Origin: Gnetum montanum
Taxonomy: Eukaryota; Streptophyta; Gnetopsida; Gnetales; Gnetaceae
Assembly: GCA_015680685.1 (NCBI GenBank)
Contig: MNCI01016273.1
Span: 1,852,273 to 1,916,272 of the forward strand
Reading direction: 5' to 3'
Length of the DNA stretch: 64,000 bases
The translations under genes were made by a program, and so were the position numbers. Position 1 is the first letter of the stretch. The number at the start of each line of letters is the position of its first letter. Shown in pieces: positions 11,270-22,779 of the stretch. The notes under the pieces were generated by a model. The model was given only the letters and a program-made list of their open reading frames with translations, was not told where the DNA came from and searched no databases.

Positions 11270-11655
11270 TAGAGTCCACTCATTTATCTATAGATCACTA
11301 GACATGAGCCATGCAAGGCTCTTCTTGACTCTAGCTATAGAGTTAATCTCATCTCCCATGACATGTACAAGGCCTAGAAACTACCACCTCTTAAGAAGAG
11401 TAACATTCATTTATAATTAGCAGATTAGTTGATTACTGTCCCTCTAGGATTAGTAGAGGACATTGTGATCATAGTTTTTGGGTGGTCCTATCCTACTACC
11501 TTTTGGTAATCAAGGTGGACAACTGTAATAGAGACTTCCCCATCATTATGGGAAGGGATTGGTTAAGCACAGTTGATGCATGCATAGGTATAAGGGATCT
11601 ATGTTTAGAAATATCCAAGAAAAATGAACTAGGAAAGATTGCAAAGAAGCATGGA
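11270..11655 (+). pseudogene. A2 aspartic protease, decayed
   Basis: It aligns with A3 protease (40390-40765). The catalytic region near 11319-11350 reads ALLDSSYRVNLIS, so the D-S-G triad is damaged. The C-terminal block DFPIIMGRDWLSTVDACIGI near 11530-11590 is well preserved. It ends at the A2/B junction. Confidence 0.75.
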
Positions 11656-11949
11656 CAAAAAGGAACTAATCACCCCTTTGGTAGGATAGCCTAATCATGG
11701 TGGTAGTGTTAGATTACCTCTAAGGCTTAAGTGGCATAGGAAGACAACCCAAAGGGCATTACAGTAGTTTGTTCTATTAATAAAATTTTTTCAGTTTTCT
11801 TTGTTTTATTATTTATTATTAATTATTTATTTACAAGTTAATTCATTTATTAAATATTTATAATGTTTTTAGTATATTATCTAAGGAAATGGTGAATGTA
11901 ATAAATTAAGCGTTCATATTTTTACAACATCCAGGAATGGGATGTCACA
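11656..11949 (+). repeat. 5' LTR of B, 5'-truncated
   Basis: About 294 bp matching 30330-30625 of the 3' LTR and ending GGGATGTCACA immediately before the primer-binding site. The first ~214 bp (U3 start) are missing; A2 sequence lies there instead. Confidence 0.88.
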
Positions 11950-11951
11950 TT

Positions 11952-11963
11952 TGGTATCAGAGC
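11952..11963 (+). other. Primer-binding site of B (tRNA-iMet)
   Basis: TGGTATCAGAGC is an exact match to the complement of the 3' end of plant initiator tRNA-Met. It lies 2 bp after the 5' LTR. Confidence 0.9.
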
Positions 11964-12183
11964 AAATCATGATTCAGGAGTCAAAGTGGAAGAAAAATTT
12001 TATTTTATTATTATTGAAGAACATAAGTACATTTAAGAAAAATAAAAAAATAGAGGGAAATATTATTTTATTTTATTTTGGTAATTAAAGAGGAGTGAGA
12101 GGAAGTACATCTAAGTAGGATATAAAAAATGAAGAATACGAAAAATAAGTAGAATGGGAAAAATGTAAGGAAGGCAACTATGA

Positions 12184-14123
12184 TCATCTCTTATGACCAA
12201 AAGACCTAAGAAGATCTCTGACTATCTTCAATTGGGATTCTCTTTCTTTAGTGGCAGCATCTACCTTACTAAGCACTACTTTGCATCTAGCCAATCCATC
12301 ACACAATTGTTTGATATATTTAGTTGCACGCATTGCTACAACTACTGATTCCTCCTTTCTTTTAAGTTGGGTTTGCAAGATATCTATCTGTATTGATTGA
12401 TCATCCATGTTCCTTTGCCATTCCTTCTGTTTTCTTTGCAGAAAAAAAGATTTAAATTATGAGTTATAAGTAAATCAACAAATAAAAAAAAAAGAGTATT
12501 ATATAAAATTGATCATTATCAATTTGAAGGAATCGTTCACAAGCTGCTAAATGGAAAGCATAGCATGTTGCACTTTCCAATTCTCCTAAGAGTTGCTCTA
12601 GGTCTTTTACAACATTGGGAGCATCCTCAGGAATCGAATGCAAAGGTGATGGAACTCCAACCTATATTAAATCATAATCTATCTCTAAGAGTTTGTGACT
12701 AATGATCTAGGTGGTGGAATAAGAGTTTGTGCAGAAGTAGCACTTGCATCATCTCTATCCATCTCTTAGACAAAGTATTGTCACTCCATAGACATCTGCA
12801 ACAAAAGAAATCAATCAACATCATACAAAGGAAAGAGGGAAGTATTTAAATCTTTAATAACTAGAACTTACCTCTATTTGCTTTTCCTTATCTTATCTTG
12901 AACTCTACCAAGTTTGTTGTGATTATTGTGGATCCTATTGTTAAGTATATTGTCTTATAACTACTAGACCACCAAAACTTTGCCTAGTACATTGCCTATA
13001 TAAAAAAAAGTAGAGAGAGAAATTTATTATAAAAATAAATATATAGATAATATATTAAACCAAGGAAGTTATATTTAAATATATACCTTGGGAATAGGAA
13101 GTGTGATCTATTCTTGTGATTGCACCATACCAAAGGATGAAGTACCTTGAATTTCTTCAACTTGTGCAACCCCAACACTCTATGTTGGTTCATTCTATAG
13201 CCTAGATTGCACTGTCAAATACATAAAACAAAAACATAGTCAAGAACAAGAAAATAATAAAAACATGAAAATACCTCATTGATTTCCTCCTAACACTAAG
13301 CTTGCTATAAATCCAGTTAACCTTTTTTGCTATCCATAATCTTACTTCATATAACCCTCTCATCTTTAAGAAATTCAGGGCATAACCAAGGATTGTAATG
13401 AGTAAAACATATTTTTGGATTATCATAACTTAGAATCATACACATGATCAAGGGTATACAACATAGAGTATAGGATTTTGAAGGATCTTGTTGGGCAACA
13501 ATAATTTCAATCATAGCATTATACTAGGTAGAGAAACAAGATAATAACTAGTCATAAATTCTATTGATTATGGCACCATGAAGTATGAAAATAGAATAAG
13601 AAATAACATTGCATTTTTTTCTATACCATAAAACCTTTCTAGTAATAAATAGACATAAATCAAGGTGAGTCTCATTAATGAAATCTTCACGAACAAATTA
13701 GTTTTTGCTAATGGTAGAATCAACAACATATGCAAATAATTCCTTCTTGCAAAAAGATTTAAATTATTGGGAATATATTAAAGAAATTAAAGGATCCTCT
13801 CCAGGTTGAGAACCTAAGACTACTTTAATATCAAGAGGAAGGATTGTTATTGCTCCAAAATCTAATTGAAAAGTAGAACTTTTCTTATTATTATACTATT
13901 CAAACCAGTCAATAAGAACACCCTTGTAATGGGAGAACTTAAAAATTGGAAAAATATGTAAATTAGCTAACTAAGAAGTGGTAAGAAACTCAAAACCCTC
14001 CTCCCCAAGTAATATACAAACACAATCAAAGTCAAGAAGTACATCACTTTGATAAAAGATAATATTGGACAATTGAGAACTACCTAAAGGAGTTTGAAGT
14101 GAAGCTTGACTTTTTGGAGCCAT
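12184..14123 (-). pseudogene. Antisense multi-exon gene in B leader, decayed
   Basis: I do not recognise the family. On the minus strand an ATG at 14123 in good context (ATCATGGCT) begins MAPKSQASLQTPLGSSQLSN. Exon-like stretches follow with splice signals: exon 1 about 14123-13275 (donor GTATTT); exon 2 about 13211-13087 (acceptor TTGACAG); exon 3 about 12995-12872 (donor GTAAGT); then 12795-12520 (acceptor TTGTTGCAG; contains PEDAPNVVKDLEQLLGELES) and 12413-12184 (contains VDAATKERESQLKIVRDLL, likely coiled coil), ending in a stop. Many stops sit where CAA/CAG (Gln) is expected, suggesting C-to-T decay. The low-Cys, helical, plant-mobile-domain-like look is only an impression. It lies antisense between the primer-binding site and gag of B, so it may be captured cargo or an accessory element gene. 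Confidence 0.55.
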
Positions 14124-15073
14124 GATAAAGATGGTTAAAATTTCTTTCATGATAATATTCAAACTTCTTTACTATCAATATTTTGATGATATTAAGTTGT
14201 GATGAGAAAATCATCCTTCTTCTCATATTTATAATACAATTGTAGAAATCTTAGCAAAAGAAAAGAGAAAGTATAACTTAAGATAACTAAAGATTTAATA
14301 AAAGCTAACGCAAACTTTTTTTTAAAGAAAAAGCTAACATTTACTTTTGTTTTTAAAAGCTAATGTCCAATTTTTTGGATTTTGTGATTTTTAGGCTTAC
14401 TAAAGTGGAGTTATCTATAGTTTAACACGAAGTACTTTTTGAGATAATTCCAACGATACTAGTTTAATCAAAATCCAACTTACAGTTTGAAAGATATGAC
14501 AATTCTTGGGTTATGTGAAGTTTAAATATATATATATATATATTAAAATATAAAAAATAAGAATGTTTTTTTAAAATTTAAAAAAAAAATCATCAAACAA
14601 GATGTCTCAAGTTCAAATCCAAGCCCCAACACATTTTTTTTGATAATATTAAAAAAAAATGACAAGTCTATGGCCAACTGCAACTAGGCATGTGGCCAAC
14701 CATGGCAAGGCCAGTGATGGACTATGCCAAGGCTTGTAGTCAACCATGGTAGGGCCTGTGGTAGCCATGATTGTAAAAATCTAGCCCTTGGGCTAGCCCC
14801 AAAAATGGGCACAACAAAAATCATGCTACTCGCTACCTTTTGCTATTGCCGCTCATGCACCACCACTACTGCTCGCGTTACTTGTGCCACCCACATAGTC
14901 CTACTGTAGCCACCCTACCACATAGTGTAACCTTCCTTACACAACTACCCTACCATAGCCATGCAACCCTATTGCCCAACACACTGTGCATCACACCCAC
15001 TCACCACATTGCACTATCCCTCACACTTTGCCACACCATGCTTGCCACTTGCTAGCTACTTGCCATGCACACT
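14124..15073. other. B leader, non-coding
   Basis: This is AT-rich sequence with an (AT)9 run at 14526-14543, then from about 14650 a C-rich, low-complexity tract with repeated CATGGC/CCATGG words and CCAC/CACC runs that leads into the minisatellite. No conserved protein is visible. Confidence 0.6.
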
Positions 15074-15293
15074 ACCCATCACTGCCTCTCATGCTACCCA
15101 TCATTGCCTCCTGTGTCATCTATCACTACCTCCCAAGCTATCCATCACTACTTCCCATGCTACCCATTACTACCTCTTATACTACCCATCACTACCTCCC
15201 ATGCTGCCCATCACTACCTCCCATGTTATCCATCACTACCTTTTATGCTACCCATCATTGCCTCCCTCACCATCCATCACTACCTCTTACAAT
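15074..15293. repeat. 22-bp minisatellite, 10 copies
   Basis: Ten tandem units of 22 bp, consensus beginning ACCCATCACTACCTCCCATG, starting at 15074, 15096, 15118, 15140, 15162, 15184, 15206, 15228, 15250 and 15272. The units differ by a few bases each. Because 22 is not divisible by 3 and the unit lacks stops on the plus strand, all three plus frames stay open. The long open frames here are by-products of the repeat, not genes. Confidence 0.93.
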
Positions 15294-15916
15294 GTTGTTC
15301 AAACCCTGGAATGGGTTGTCCATTAGTTGATGGAAAAATTGATTTTTTTTATAATTGATAGGAATTTTTAAATTCCTGTCAACTGACAGAAATTTTTCAA
15401 TTTTTTTTTTTTTTTTGCATCCATAGTTAATAGTTTAAATAGAAAAGGTGCTCAATTATTTACCAAAATCTAAATTGGCATTGCAGTAATAAGAGAAATA
15501 AAAAAATTTTCATTAAGCGTACACATCTTAAAGTAGAACTGGGATGGGTGACCTCTTAGGAAGTTTTGGAAAATGTGAAAGTTTGTAAACTTAAAATGGA
15601 TATAACTTCTAGATCTAGAGTCCATTTTCAACCAAAAAAAAATTGATTCCAACAAATTTGAACCTTTCCAACTCAATGGAATAGTTAGATTTAGCTTCTA
15701 AATTACAAAAATATAGTATTTAACTCATTATTGTAGGTTACAAAAATAATTAGAATTCAGTACTCGGTGAGAAATTCATGATAGTTTCAACTTCTTCTAC
15801 AACTGACTAAATAATTTCAAGACCCATAGAAAGAACCATAGAGGGTAAGGATTTTTAACATACTTGATTTCTTCAACTTACCAATCTTTGAAACCCAAAG
15901 AATAAACTAGAGAGAA
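15294..15916. other. B leader next to gag
   Basis: AT-rich, with a T run at 15401-15417 and a small near-palindrome at 15360-15378 (AGGAATTTTTAAATTCC). No protein-coding signal is visible. Confidence 0.55.
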
Positions 15917-16990
15917 ATGGAAGTTGAGTAAATCATAGTATGAATGCCCTTGAAGATCAAATTAATAAGATCAGGGATGTTCAAGAAGAACTTCATCACT
16001 CAAACCAAGGGTTTGGGAAAAAGATGCAAAATGTTTAAAGAAATTAGGAAATTGTCCCAAAGTTCAAAAGATAAATGGTTAGATGTGCAAGGAAATATGG
16101 ATTTCTTTGTAGACTCCATCAAAACATTAATCAACCATCTCATTCAACCTTCAAACCCTACCCACAATCTACCTAGGAAACAACATCAAGACCAAGATCC
16201 ACTCCCTCCTAATGATTCACACCAAAAACAACCTCTACCTACTAGTGGACAAGATACTGAAATTCCTCCTATTGGTCATAGAATTGAAACTGAAGATGAG
16301 GAATATGAGAACTATCTTAATCAACCTAGAGAATTGTTGACACAAGTTCATGCTAAGAAATTAAAATTATATCATTATTATGGAGCCCTAGATCTAGTTC
16401 TAAGGCAAAGGATTGGTGTGATACAATGAAAAATTACTTTGATATGTTGAATTTTTCAAGCCATGAACATTTAGAAGTTATCTCCTTATATTTAAGAGAA
16501 CCTACAGCAACATGGTGGAATGGACTAAGATCTCAAGGTTTGATTACAAATTGGCTTAATTTTTATCAAGATTTTGAACAAAAATTCATTCCCGATTCTT
16601 TTCTCAAAGAGTGCAAAATGAGATTTGATTCCTTAAGGTTGGGAAGGAAATTCATAGATGATTACTATAATAAATCTATGATCTTTCTCAATATGTAAGT
16701 CACTGAGATGAGGGAGAATTAGCTTCAAAATTCATTGGAGGAATACATGCTCAATTACATCCCCAAACATGATTCCATAATCCTCAAACTATTTATGAAT
16801 CATATAGAATTACTAAGGATTATGAGGAATCAAATTAGATACGAGTTATCATTTGACAAGCAACTCTTCGACAACCTACTTTTCCACAAGAAATGGTAGA
16901 AGAGACACCAACCAAAAAAGCTCAATCAACATCTAGATGTTTTATTTATGATAAAGAACATTTCAAATGAGACTATCCATAATTTCAAGC
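15917..16990 (+). pseudogene. B gag, decayed
   Basis: Chromovirus capsid protein. An ATG at 15917 starts MEVE but a stop follows; the real frame continues with shifts (CLEDQINKIRDVQEELHHSN in the frame near 15950). The Retrotrans_gag core lies at 16426-16698: YLREPTATWWNGLRSQG, FIPDSFLKECKMRFDSL. A zinc-knuckle remnant, CFIYDKEHFK, lies near 16938-16970 with its second and last Cys lost. The CA core is open for 90 codons but the whole gene is broken in at least four places. Confidence 0.82.
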
Positions 16991-17039
16991 AATAATACCA
17001 AGGACCAACCAAATCAGAAATCAAAAACCCAACTCAAAC

Positions 17040-17480
17040 ATGAACAAAGGAAAAATTTCAACCAATACCATAGCCATAAAGAAGATATATGAATTAACTA
17101 AATCAAGTTTGTGTAAATTTCAATTTGCTTTCCTAATTTTTGAAGGTTTAATTGAAGGTAAAAAAATTAAATTTTTGATTGATAATGGTGCCAGTGATAA
17201 CTTTATTTCTCCAAATTTAATTAATTTATTAAATTAAATCTACCTTCCAAGGAAATTATTGAGATAGAATTGGTAGATGGAATGACTATGAGCAAGCATA
17301 CCAAGTATGGAAAAACTAACTTTACCTTATACAACATGCCTTTCATTTACAAATTCTATGAATTTAAACTAGGTGATGTTGATGCAATTTTAAGGATGTC
17401 TTTCCTACACAAACTTGATATTACTACCCACTTTGGAACTTGTATTTTAAAAGTTCCAATCACTAAAAAAGTTAGGGTTC
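17040..17480 (+). pseudogene. B aspartic protease, decayed
   Basis: Retropepsin domain between gag and RT. The active-site region at 17160-17215 reads IKFLIDNGASDNFISP; DNGAS replaces the usual D-S/T-G-A. A frameshift near 17235 separates it from the second part, which includes GDVDAILRMSFLHKLD (usually LGMPWL) near 17370-17415. Confidence 0.8.
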
Positions 17481-17589
17481 TAAAGGGGGTAGGAACAACA
17501 AAGAAAATTCAAACAATAACTATTAAGCAAGCTAAAAGATTAGTTAAAAAATATGATTTGATGTTGGTTGTCAAAGTAACCCAACCTCA

Positions 17590-18480
17590 GTCTTTAGGTA
17601 TTGAGATCCCGAATGAACTTAAGAAATATAAAGATTCAGTATTTGGTGAAACTAGAGAACTACCTCCAAAAAGAACTATCAAGCATGCCATTGATATTTT
17701 TCCTTGCATACAACTTGTACCAAAAGCTCCTTATAGATTTTATACTTTGGAATTAAGAGAATTAAAAGTACAATTAGACAAATTATGAAGGAAAAATTAG
17801 ACCTAGTGTGTTACCTTGGGGTGCACTAGTCTTATTCATTAAAAAGAAAGATGGTACACTAAGATTATGCATCGATTATAGAGCATTGAATAAAGTGATG
17901 ATTAAAAATACTTATCCCTTGCCTAGGATTGATGATTTGTTTGATCAACTTATAGGTGCATGTTATTTCTCAAAGATTGATTTAAAATTAGGTTATCACC
18001 AAATAAGGATTAAAGAGAAAGAAATTGAGAAAACTGCTTTTAGAACTAGATATGGGTTATACAAATTTTTTGTGATGCTATTTGGATTAACTAATGCACC
18101 TACAACATTCATGGCATTAATGAATAACATTTTTCATAAATATCTTAATCAATTTATTATAGTATTTATGGATGATATACTTGTTTATTCTAAGTCAAGA
18201 GAAGAACATATCAAACTTTTGAAAATTGCAATGGAAATTCTTAAAGAGCATCAGCTAAAAGCTAAATTAAGTAAATGTGAACTCTTTAAGGAAAAAATTT
18301 CATACTTAGGAAATATAGTTTCCAAGAAAGGATTGCAAGTAGATCTATCAAAAATTAGTGTGATCCATGATTGGCTTGAATTATAAGATGTTACTGTAGT
18401 TTGCAATTTCTTAGGTTTAGCTAGTTTTTATCACTGTATGCTATGTTGGTAGCCCCATTGATTGACCTTTTTTAGGAGAC
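17590..18480 (+). pseudogene. B reverse transcriptase, nearly intact
   Basis: The RT domain that copies element RNA into DNA. The longest frame (17808-18386, 192 codons) carries the canonical blocks: [46 protein letters not shown], a region ending [11 protein letters not shown], and the catalytic box [11 protein letters not shown] at about 18166-18198 (FMDD for the usual YMDD). A single stop near 17788 separates it from the upstream finger region (KAPYRFYTLELRELK). It is broken but the best preserved domain of B. Confidence 0.9.
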
Positions 18481-18484
18481 ATGT

Positions 18485-18930
18485 ATGTTCAAATTTGATG
18501 AAAAATGCAAGGAATCGTTTCTTAGATTAAAGATGCTACTTACAATAACACATATTTTGAGAATTCCAAATGAAGAATTATCATTTGAAGTATCCATGGA
18601 TGCCTGTGGAATGGGAATTAGTGTAGTTCTTTCACAAGAAGATAAAGTGGTATCTTATGAATCTCATAAATTATGAGGTGCTGAGGTAAATTACTCAACC
18701 CATGATTTAGAATTACTACAAATTGTTCATGCTTTGAAAGTTTGAAGATATTATCTTTGTAGAAAAAGGTTTGTACTAAAAAAAATCATAAAAGCTTAGA
18801 ATATTTGCAAAGATAGCTTATTTTGAATACTTGTAAAAGGTGATGGATAGAATTATTGGCTAAATATGATTTTGAAATCAAATATATTCCTAGTAAGAGA
18901 AATGTGGTAGCAAATACCCTTATTCAAATG
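18485..18930 (+). pseudogene. B RNase H, decayed
   Basis: RNase H domain following RT. FKFDEKCKESFLRLKMLLT (18487-18545) is the connection segment. FEVSMDACGMGISVVLSQED (18589-18650) holds the first catalytic Asp region (usually TDAS). Stops at 18676 and 18744 and frame changes follow; KYDFEIKYIPSKRNVVAN (18859-18912) marks the end of the domain. Confidence 0.82.
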
Positions 18931-19965
18931 TGGAACTCAATGATGGGTGTGGTAATAACTCCTATGGAAGAAGAAATCAAGGAACAAATAAAAGAAAACC
19001 CTTATTTTAAAGATATTTTAACCAATATTTCCTATGAGCCTCAATATCAATTTACTTCTAATGGTTTATTGATGAAAGGACAAAGAGTATGCATACTAGA
19101 AGAAAACTGGAGACTAAGATTGTTGTGTGAAGCACATGAAGTACCTTCTAATGGTTTATTGATGAAAGGACAAAGAGTATGCATACTAGAAGAAAACTGG
19201 AGACTAAGATTGTTGTGTGAAGCACATGAAGTACCATGCCCAGGACACCCAGGTTATATTAAGACCTATATGATAATGTGAAAATATTATTTTTAGCCTA
19301 GAATGAAGAATGATATATCCTCATACATTAAAAATTATCCAATGTGTTAGAGAATAAAAGTTGAATAGAGGAAACCCAGTGGATTATTACAACCTTTGGA
19401 AGTCCCAACCTGGAAATGGGAAGATATTACTATGGATTTCATTGTGGGATTGCCAATAAGTAAAAAGGAAAATGACTCAATTTTCATCATGGTTGATTGC
19501 CTATTAAATATGGCACATTCTATAGCTTTGAAATCTGCAAACATAGCAGAAGAAGTAGCCCAAAAATTCGTACGTGAAGTATTTTCATTACATGGCTGTC
19601 CAAAATCTATCACTTCGAATAGAGATCCCAAGGTCATATCCAAATTCTAGAAAAATTTGTTCAAAGATCTTAGAACCCTATTGAAATTTTAGTACAAGTT
19701 ATCACCCTGAGACTGATGGAAAAATTGAATGTATGAATAGAATATTAGAAGATATCCTATGAAGCTATGTTGGGAGTAGACCAAAAATGTGGGAGAATTA
19801 TTTACATCTGGTAGAACTTTCATATAATAACAATTATCAAGATTTTACACATCAAACACCATTTGAAGTAGTCTATGAACATAATTGGCATACACCATTA
19901 ACCTAGGTAGATCAAACCTTAAGAATAAAATGGAAGGAAGAAGAAATGAAAACAATGGAAAACAT
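18931..19965 (+). pseudogene. B integrase, N-terminal part
   Basis: Integrase inserts the cDNA into the genome. GHPGYIKTYMIM at about 19243-19278 is part of the zinc-binding HHCC domain, and the Cys pair follows with stops. The catalytic core begins WKWEDITMDFIVGLPISKKE (19414-19475; first Asp in MDF) and continues through SLHGCPKSITSNRDPKVISKF, where the second Asp survives as SNRDPK. Frameshifts follow from 19650. At 19966 A4 interrupts it; the C-terminal part continues at 29410. Confidence 0.85.
19055..19234 (+). repeat. Perfect 90-bp tandem duplication in B integrase
   Basis: Two adjacent identical 90-bp copies (19055-19144, 19145-19234) encode the same 30 residues, including NGLLMKGQRVCILEENWRL. 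The duplication is in frame. Identity is complete although neighbouring sequence is heavily mutated, so it is recent or an assembly artefact. Confidence 0.93.
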
Positions 19966-20816
19966 TTATGAGCAGCGAGCTACCCCTACACTCAGCCATA
20001 TGAAGATGAGTGTTTCATGCACAATCTAGTCAAATTCCAAGGACTAAGTTCTTATGAACCCTTGTGGAACAAGGATGGGTTGGTTGATTGTTGTCTTCCT
20101 AAGCTTACTTGTATGTCATGCTTGTATGGTTAAGTAAGCTTGAAGCAAATGATTTTTATAGCTTTTATGTTTTTATGTCCTGCACTAGTAGGGAAGGAGA
20201 AAGGTAACTAAGTGACTAATTTAACTTAACTACTCATTAACTAAGTTCTAACTAATCCTAACACCATCATCCATTCCCACTTGCCATACACATCCTGAAC
20301 CAGTGCAACACTAATGGGATTACCAAATGCTAATTGTTACTGGGTTACCAAGCATTACACACATGGTCGAAGTGGTTGTGCTTGTGTAATTTAACAATTT
20401 TCTTAATTGATCAAAATGAATTGTTGTGCTAATAACAGAAATGTAAAGTGCATAAAATAAAATAAATTCATAAGAAAATAAAATAAATGAAATGCGTAAG
20501 AAAACAAATCTCAAGTGGTGCAAGGATGAATCGAAGAGCTTGTCTTTATTGCCATACACAAGGTGTGCTCAGGTACACAATTCTTGAATAAAGATTCATC
20601 CACACATAGACCTCCTACTGTAGGCACTTGGAGAATACTCTAACTTTCAAACAGACTACAAGAGTTTCACTACTTGATTACTAAAATACTTCTTTCCAAT
20701 TGTGCACCTGGGCACTATATTTATAGGCTTGGGAGCAACTACTCTAGTAATTAGAGTAACTGCTCTAATAATTAGAATAACTGATAAAATAATCACTACA
20801 GTAATAGCTCTCATCA
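19966..20816 (-). repeat. 3' LTR of A4
   Basis: 851 bp. On the plus strand it starts TTATGAGC (family consensus TGATGAGC) and ends GCTCTCATCA. It pairs with 28528-29409. U3 (right end, plus coordinates) has CTCTAATAATTAGAG near-palindromes; a TATA-like element CTATATTTATAGG lies at 20721-20730. Confidence 0.92.
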
Positions 20817-20826
20817 TACCCCCACA
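20817..20826 (-). other. Polypurine tract of A4
   Basis: Minus strand TGTGGGGGTA directly abuts the 3' LTR start. It is the plus-strand primer site, matching CATGGGGGTA in A3. Confidence 0.85.
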
Positions 20827-22740
20827 ACTAAATAAAAACTCATCCTTGAGTTCCTTACAAAATATTGGGAAGGTATAGGATTATTGACTAATTGACAACT
20901 AACGGTAGAATGGGATGATAGACTCAATGTGCCCAGTGAATGGATCAATAAGCATATTACAACATTAGTGTTCATGACCATTGTGGTGAAAACTTGTACA
21001 TAAATGACATCCAAGCCTTTATTTGGTAGCTAGAAGAGAAAGAGAAAGAGAAAGAAAATGAAGTGTGTTGTTGCCAATGCCGAGATTGCACGTTCCATTG
21101 TTTATCCATAGCCACACCACCAAACTTGCTCCTTTGTAAATGCTTTAGTTTTGGTCCATCCTGAGAGCTTCTTCCAAGCCCAGTCCAATGTTTGTATGAT
21201 CTCCATATGCACACACAACATAGTCACAAATGAGTAAGGATAGATAAACCACAATGTAGTTGATACCTTACCTTGATATGAAGTGCATTGGCTGAGTTGT
21301 GGTTATGGAAAAAACTAGTTTGAAGATTTATCATAGGTGACTACCCAAGGTGTAGGGGTTAGGTGAATAGTAAAATGGAGAAAATTTAAAAATTTGTGCC
21401 AGGGCCCCTATGACTAAGAGCGAACCTCCAGTAGCTATAAGATGAAAAAATATGAGGAATAAGAAAGATGGGAAAAATAACAATGACAATGCCAATAAAA
21501 TGGATGTCATGGATGGGGATGAAACAAGATATGATTGATTGTAGAAAATGCTTAAGGAAAATAGCTTAAAAATTGCACCAAAAAGGAATGCCAGTGGATC
21601 CTCCCCAAAGCAGGCTCATGACTTTTATGCCCTGGGAAACCCACAAACCAAAGAGTCCGTAGGCTTTAGGAATGTCATTTAGAAGCAAGAGTTAGAAACT
21701 TACCCACAAGAATTCACCAAAGAAAAATAATGCATCAACCCAGAATGGACTAATGATAAAACTGGAAATGATGTGGAAAATGGGAAGAAATATGGAGAGG
21801 AAAGAATGGAATGGAATCCCAAGAACAAGGTTGTGTAAAGCCCCTTGTGTATTTCATGGTTAAGATAACTGAGTAGAACTCATTCCAAATCCAGACTCAA
21901 ACCAACCACATTCAATGACCTCACATGAATACACTTGGCTAATCCATCCTCTTGAGGCAACAATAATGCCCTCACAAAGAGTGACCACAATCCTAAGGAG
22001 AGTGAGATGGAGAAGCAGGAATTAAGAAAGGGCCTTAGTTAGAGGGAACCTTCAGGCATGTGTAACATGTCTTTCCATTTTCATAACCAGTGCTTGTAGC
22101 CCATATTTCTTTATTATGTCTTTCTTTTTTTTGTGCAAGAACCACACCATGCAAAGACTTATTTTTATTCACTTAGCTTCCTAATTTTTGAACAATTTGA
22201 GAATGGTAAAAAACCCAAGAAATAAGCATCCAAGCACCCAAGAAAATGGCCAACATAAATACATCAAATCCCCTTGAAGTCACACCCTTTTCATCCTTTG
22301 AGTCTTTCCTTGATTTGAAAAGTACCCAACCACCAATTCATTAATAAATTTACTTAGAAAAAGGGGACTATACAATTCCAAGCCAAAGGAGAACATAGAG
22401 TTGTATGGATGAGTGGATGGCATGAACTCATTGCCTATTTCACCAAAAGAACCATACCTTAATATCAGCATCATAATTCAAAGGTAAAAATCAAATATTA
22501 GCAATCAATATGATATAATGCAATCCACCGTCATGAGTACTTATTGGATGATGAATAAAAGTAAATCAAGCAAAAAAAGAAATAGTAAAAACATGAATGA
22601 TGGTATAAAATAGAAATAAGAAAAGTTGGAAAAATGTGTAAAATAAAAATGTATAAAAAAATTCAAAAAGAACTAAGGGCCTAAAACGGTTAGCATAGGT
22701 GGCCATCTCCCCCATGACTGAGTTGGAAGGAGGAGATCCA
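20827..22740 (-). other. A4 3' non-coding tract
   Basis: A tract of nearly 2 kb between integrase and the polypurine tract, shared with A1 and A3. Only short, unconserved open frames are present. Athila elements can carry an env-like gene here, but I see no signal peptide, membrane protein or conserved frame that would support one. Confidence 0.65.
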
Positions 22741-22779
22741 AAATAGTGAGCAAGGTTGTCCATTAACAGAGGTAGCATG

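Larger units (their letters stand above)
8900..11655 (+). mobile_element. Athila remnant A2 (gag-protease only)
   Basis: This is a more diverged member of the family of A1, A3 and A4. It runs from the gag N-terminal region (similar to 37900-38100 of A3) through protease and stops at about 11655, where it abuts the truncated 5' LTR of chromovirus B. No LTR of its own, RT or integrase is visible. The end matches A3 near 40740-40765. The junction is probably a deletion that removed the rest of A2 together with the first ~214 bp of B's 5' LTR. Confidence 0.75.

Noticed and set aside
14961-15358. Three overlapping plus-strand open frames of 97-121 codons
   Set aside because: They are produced by the 22-bp minisatellite, whose unit has no stop in any plus frame; the peptides are simple H/S/L/P/T/Y repeats.
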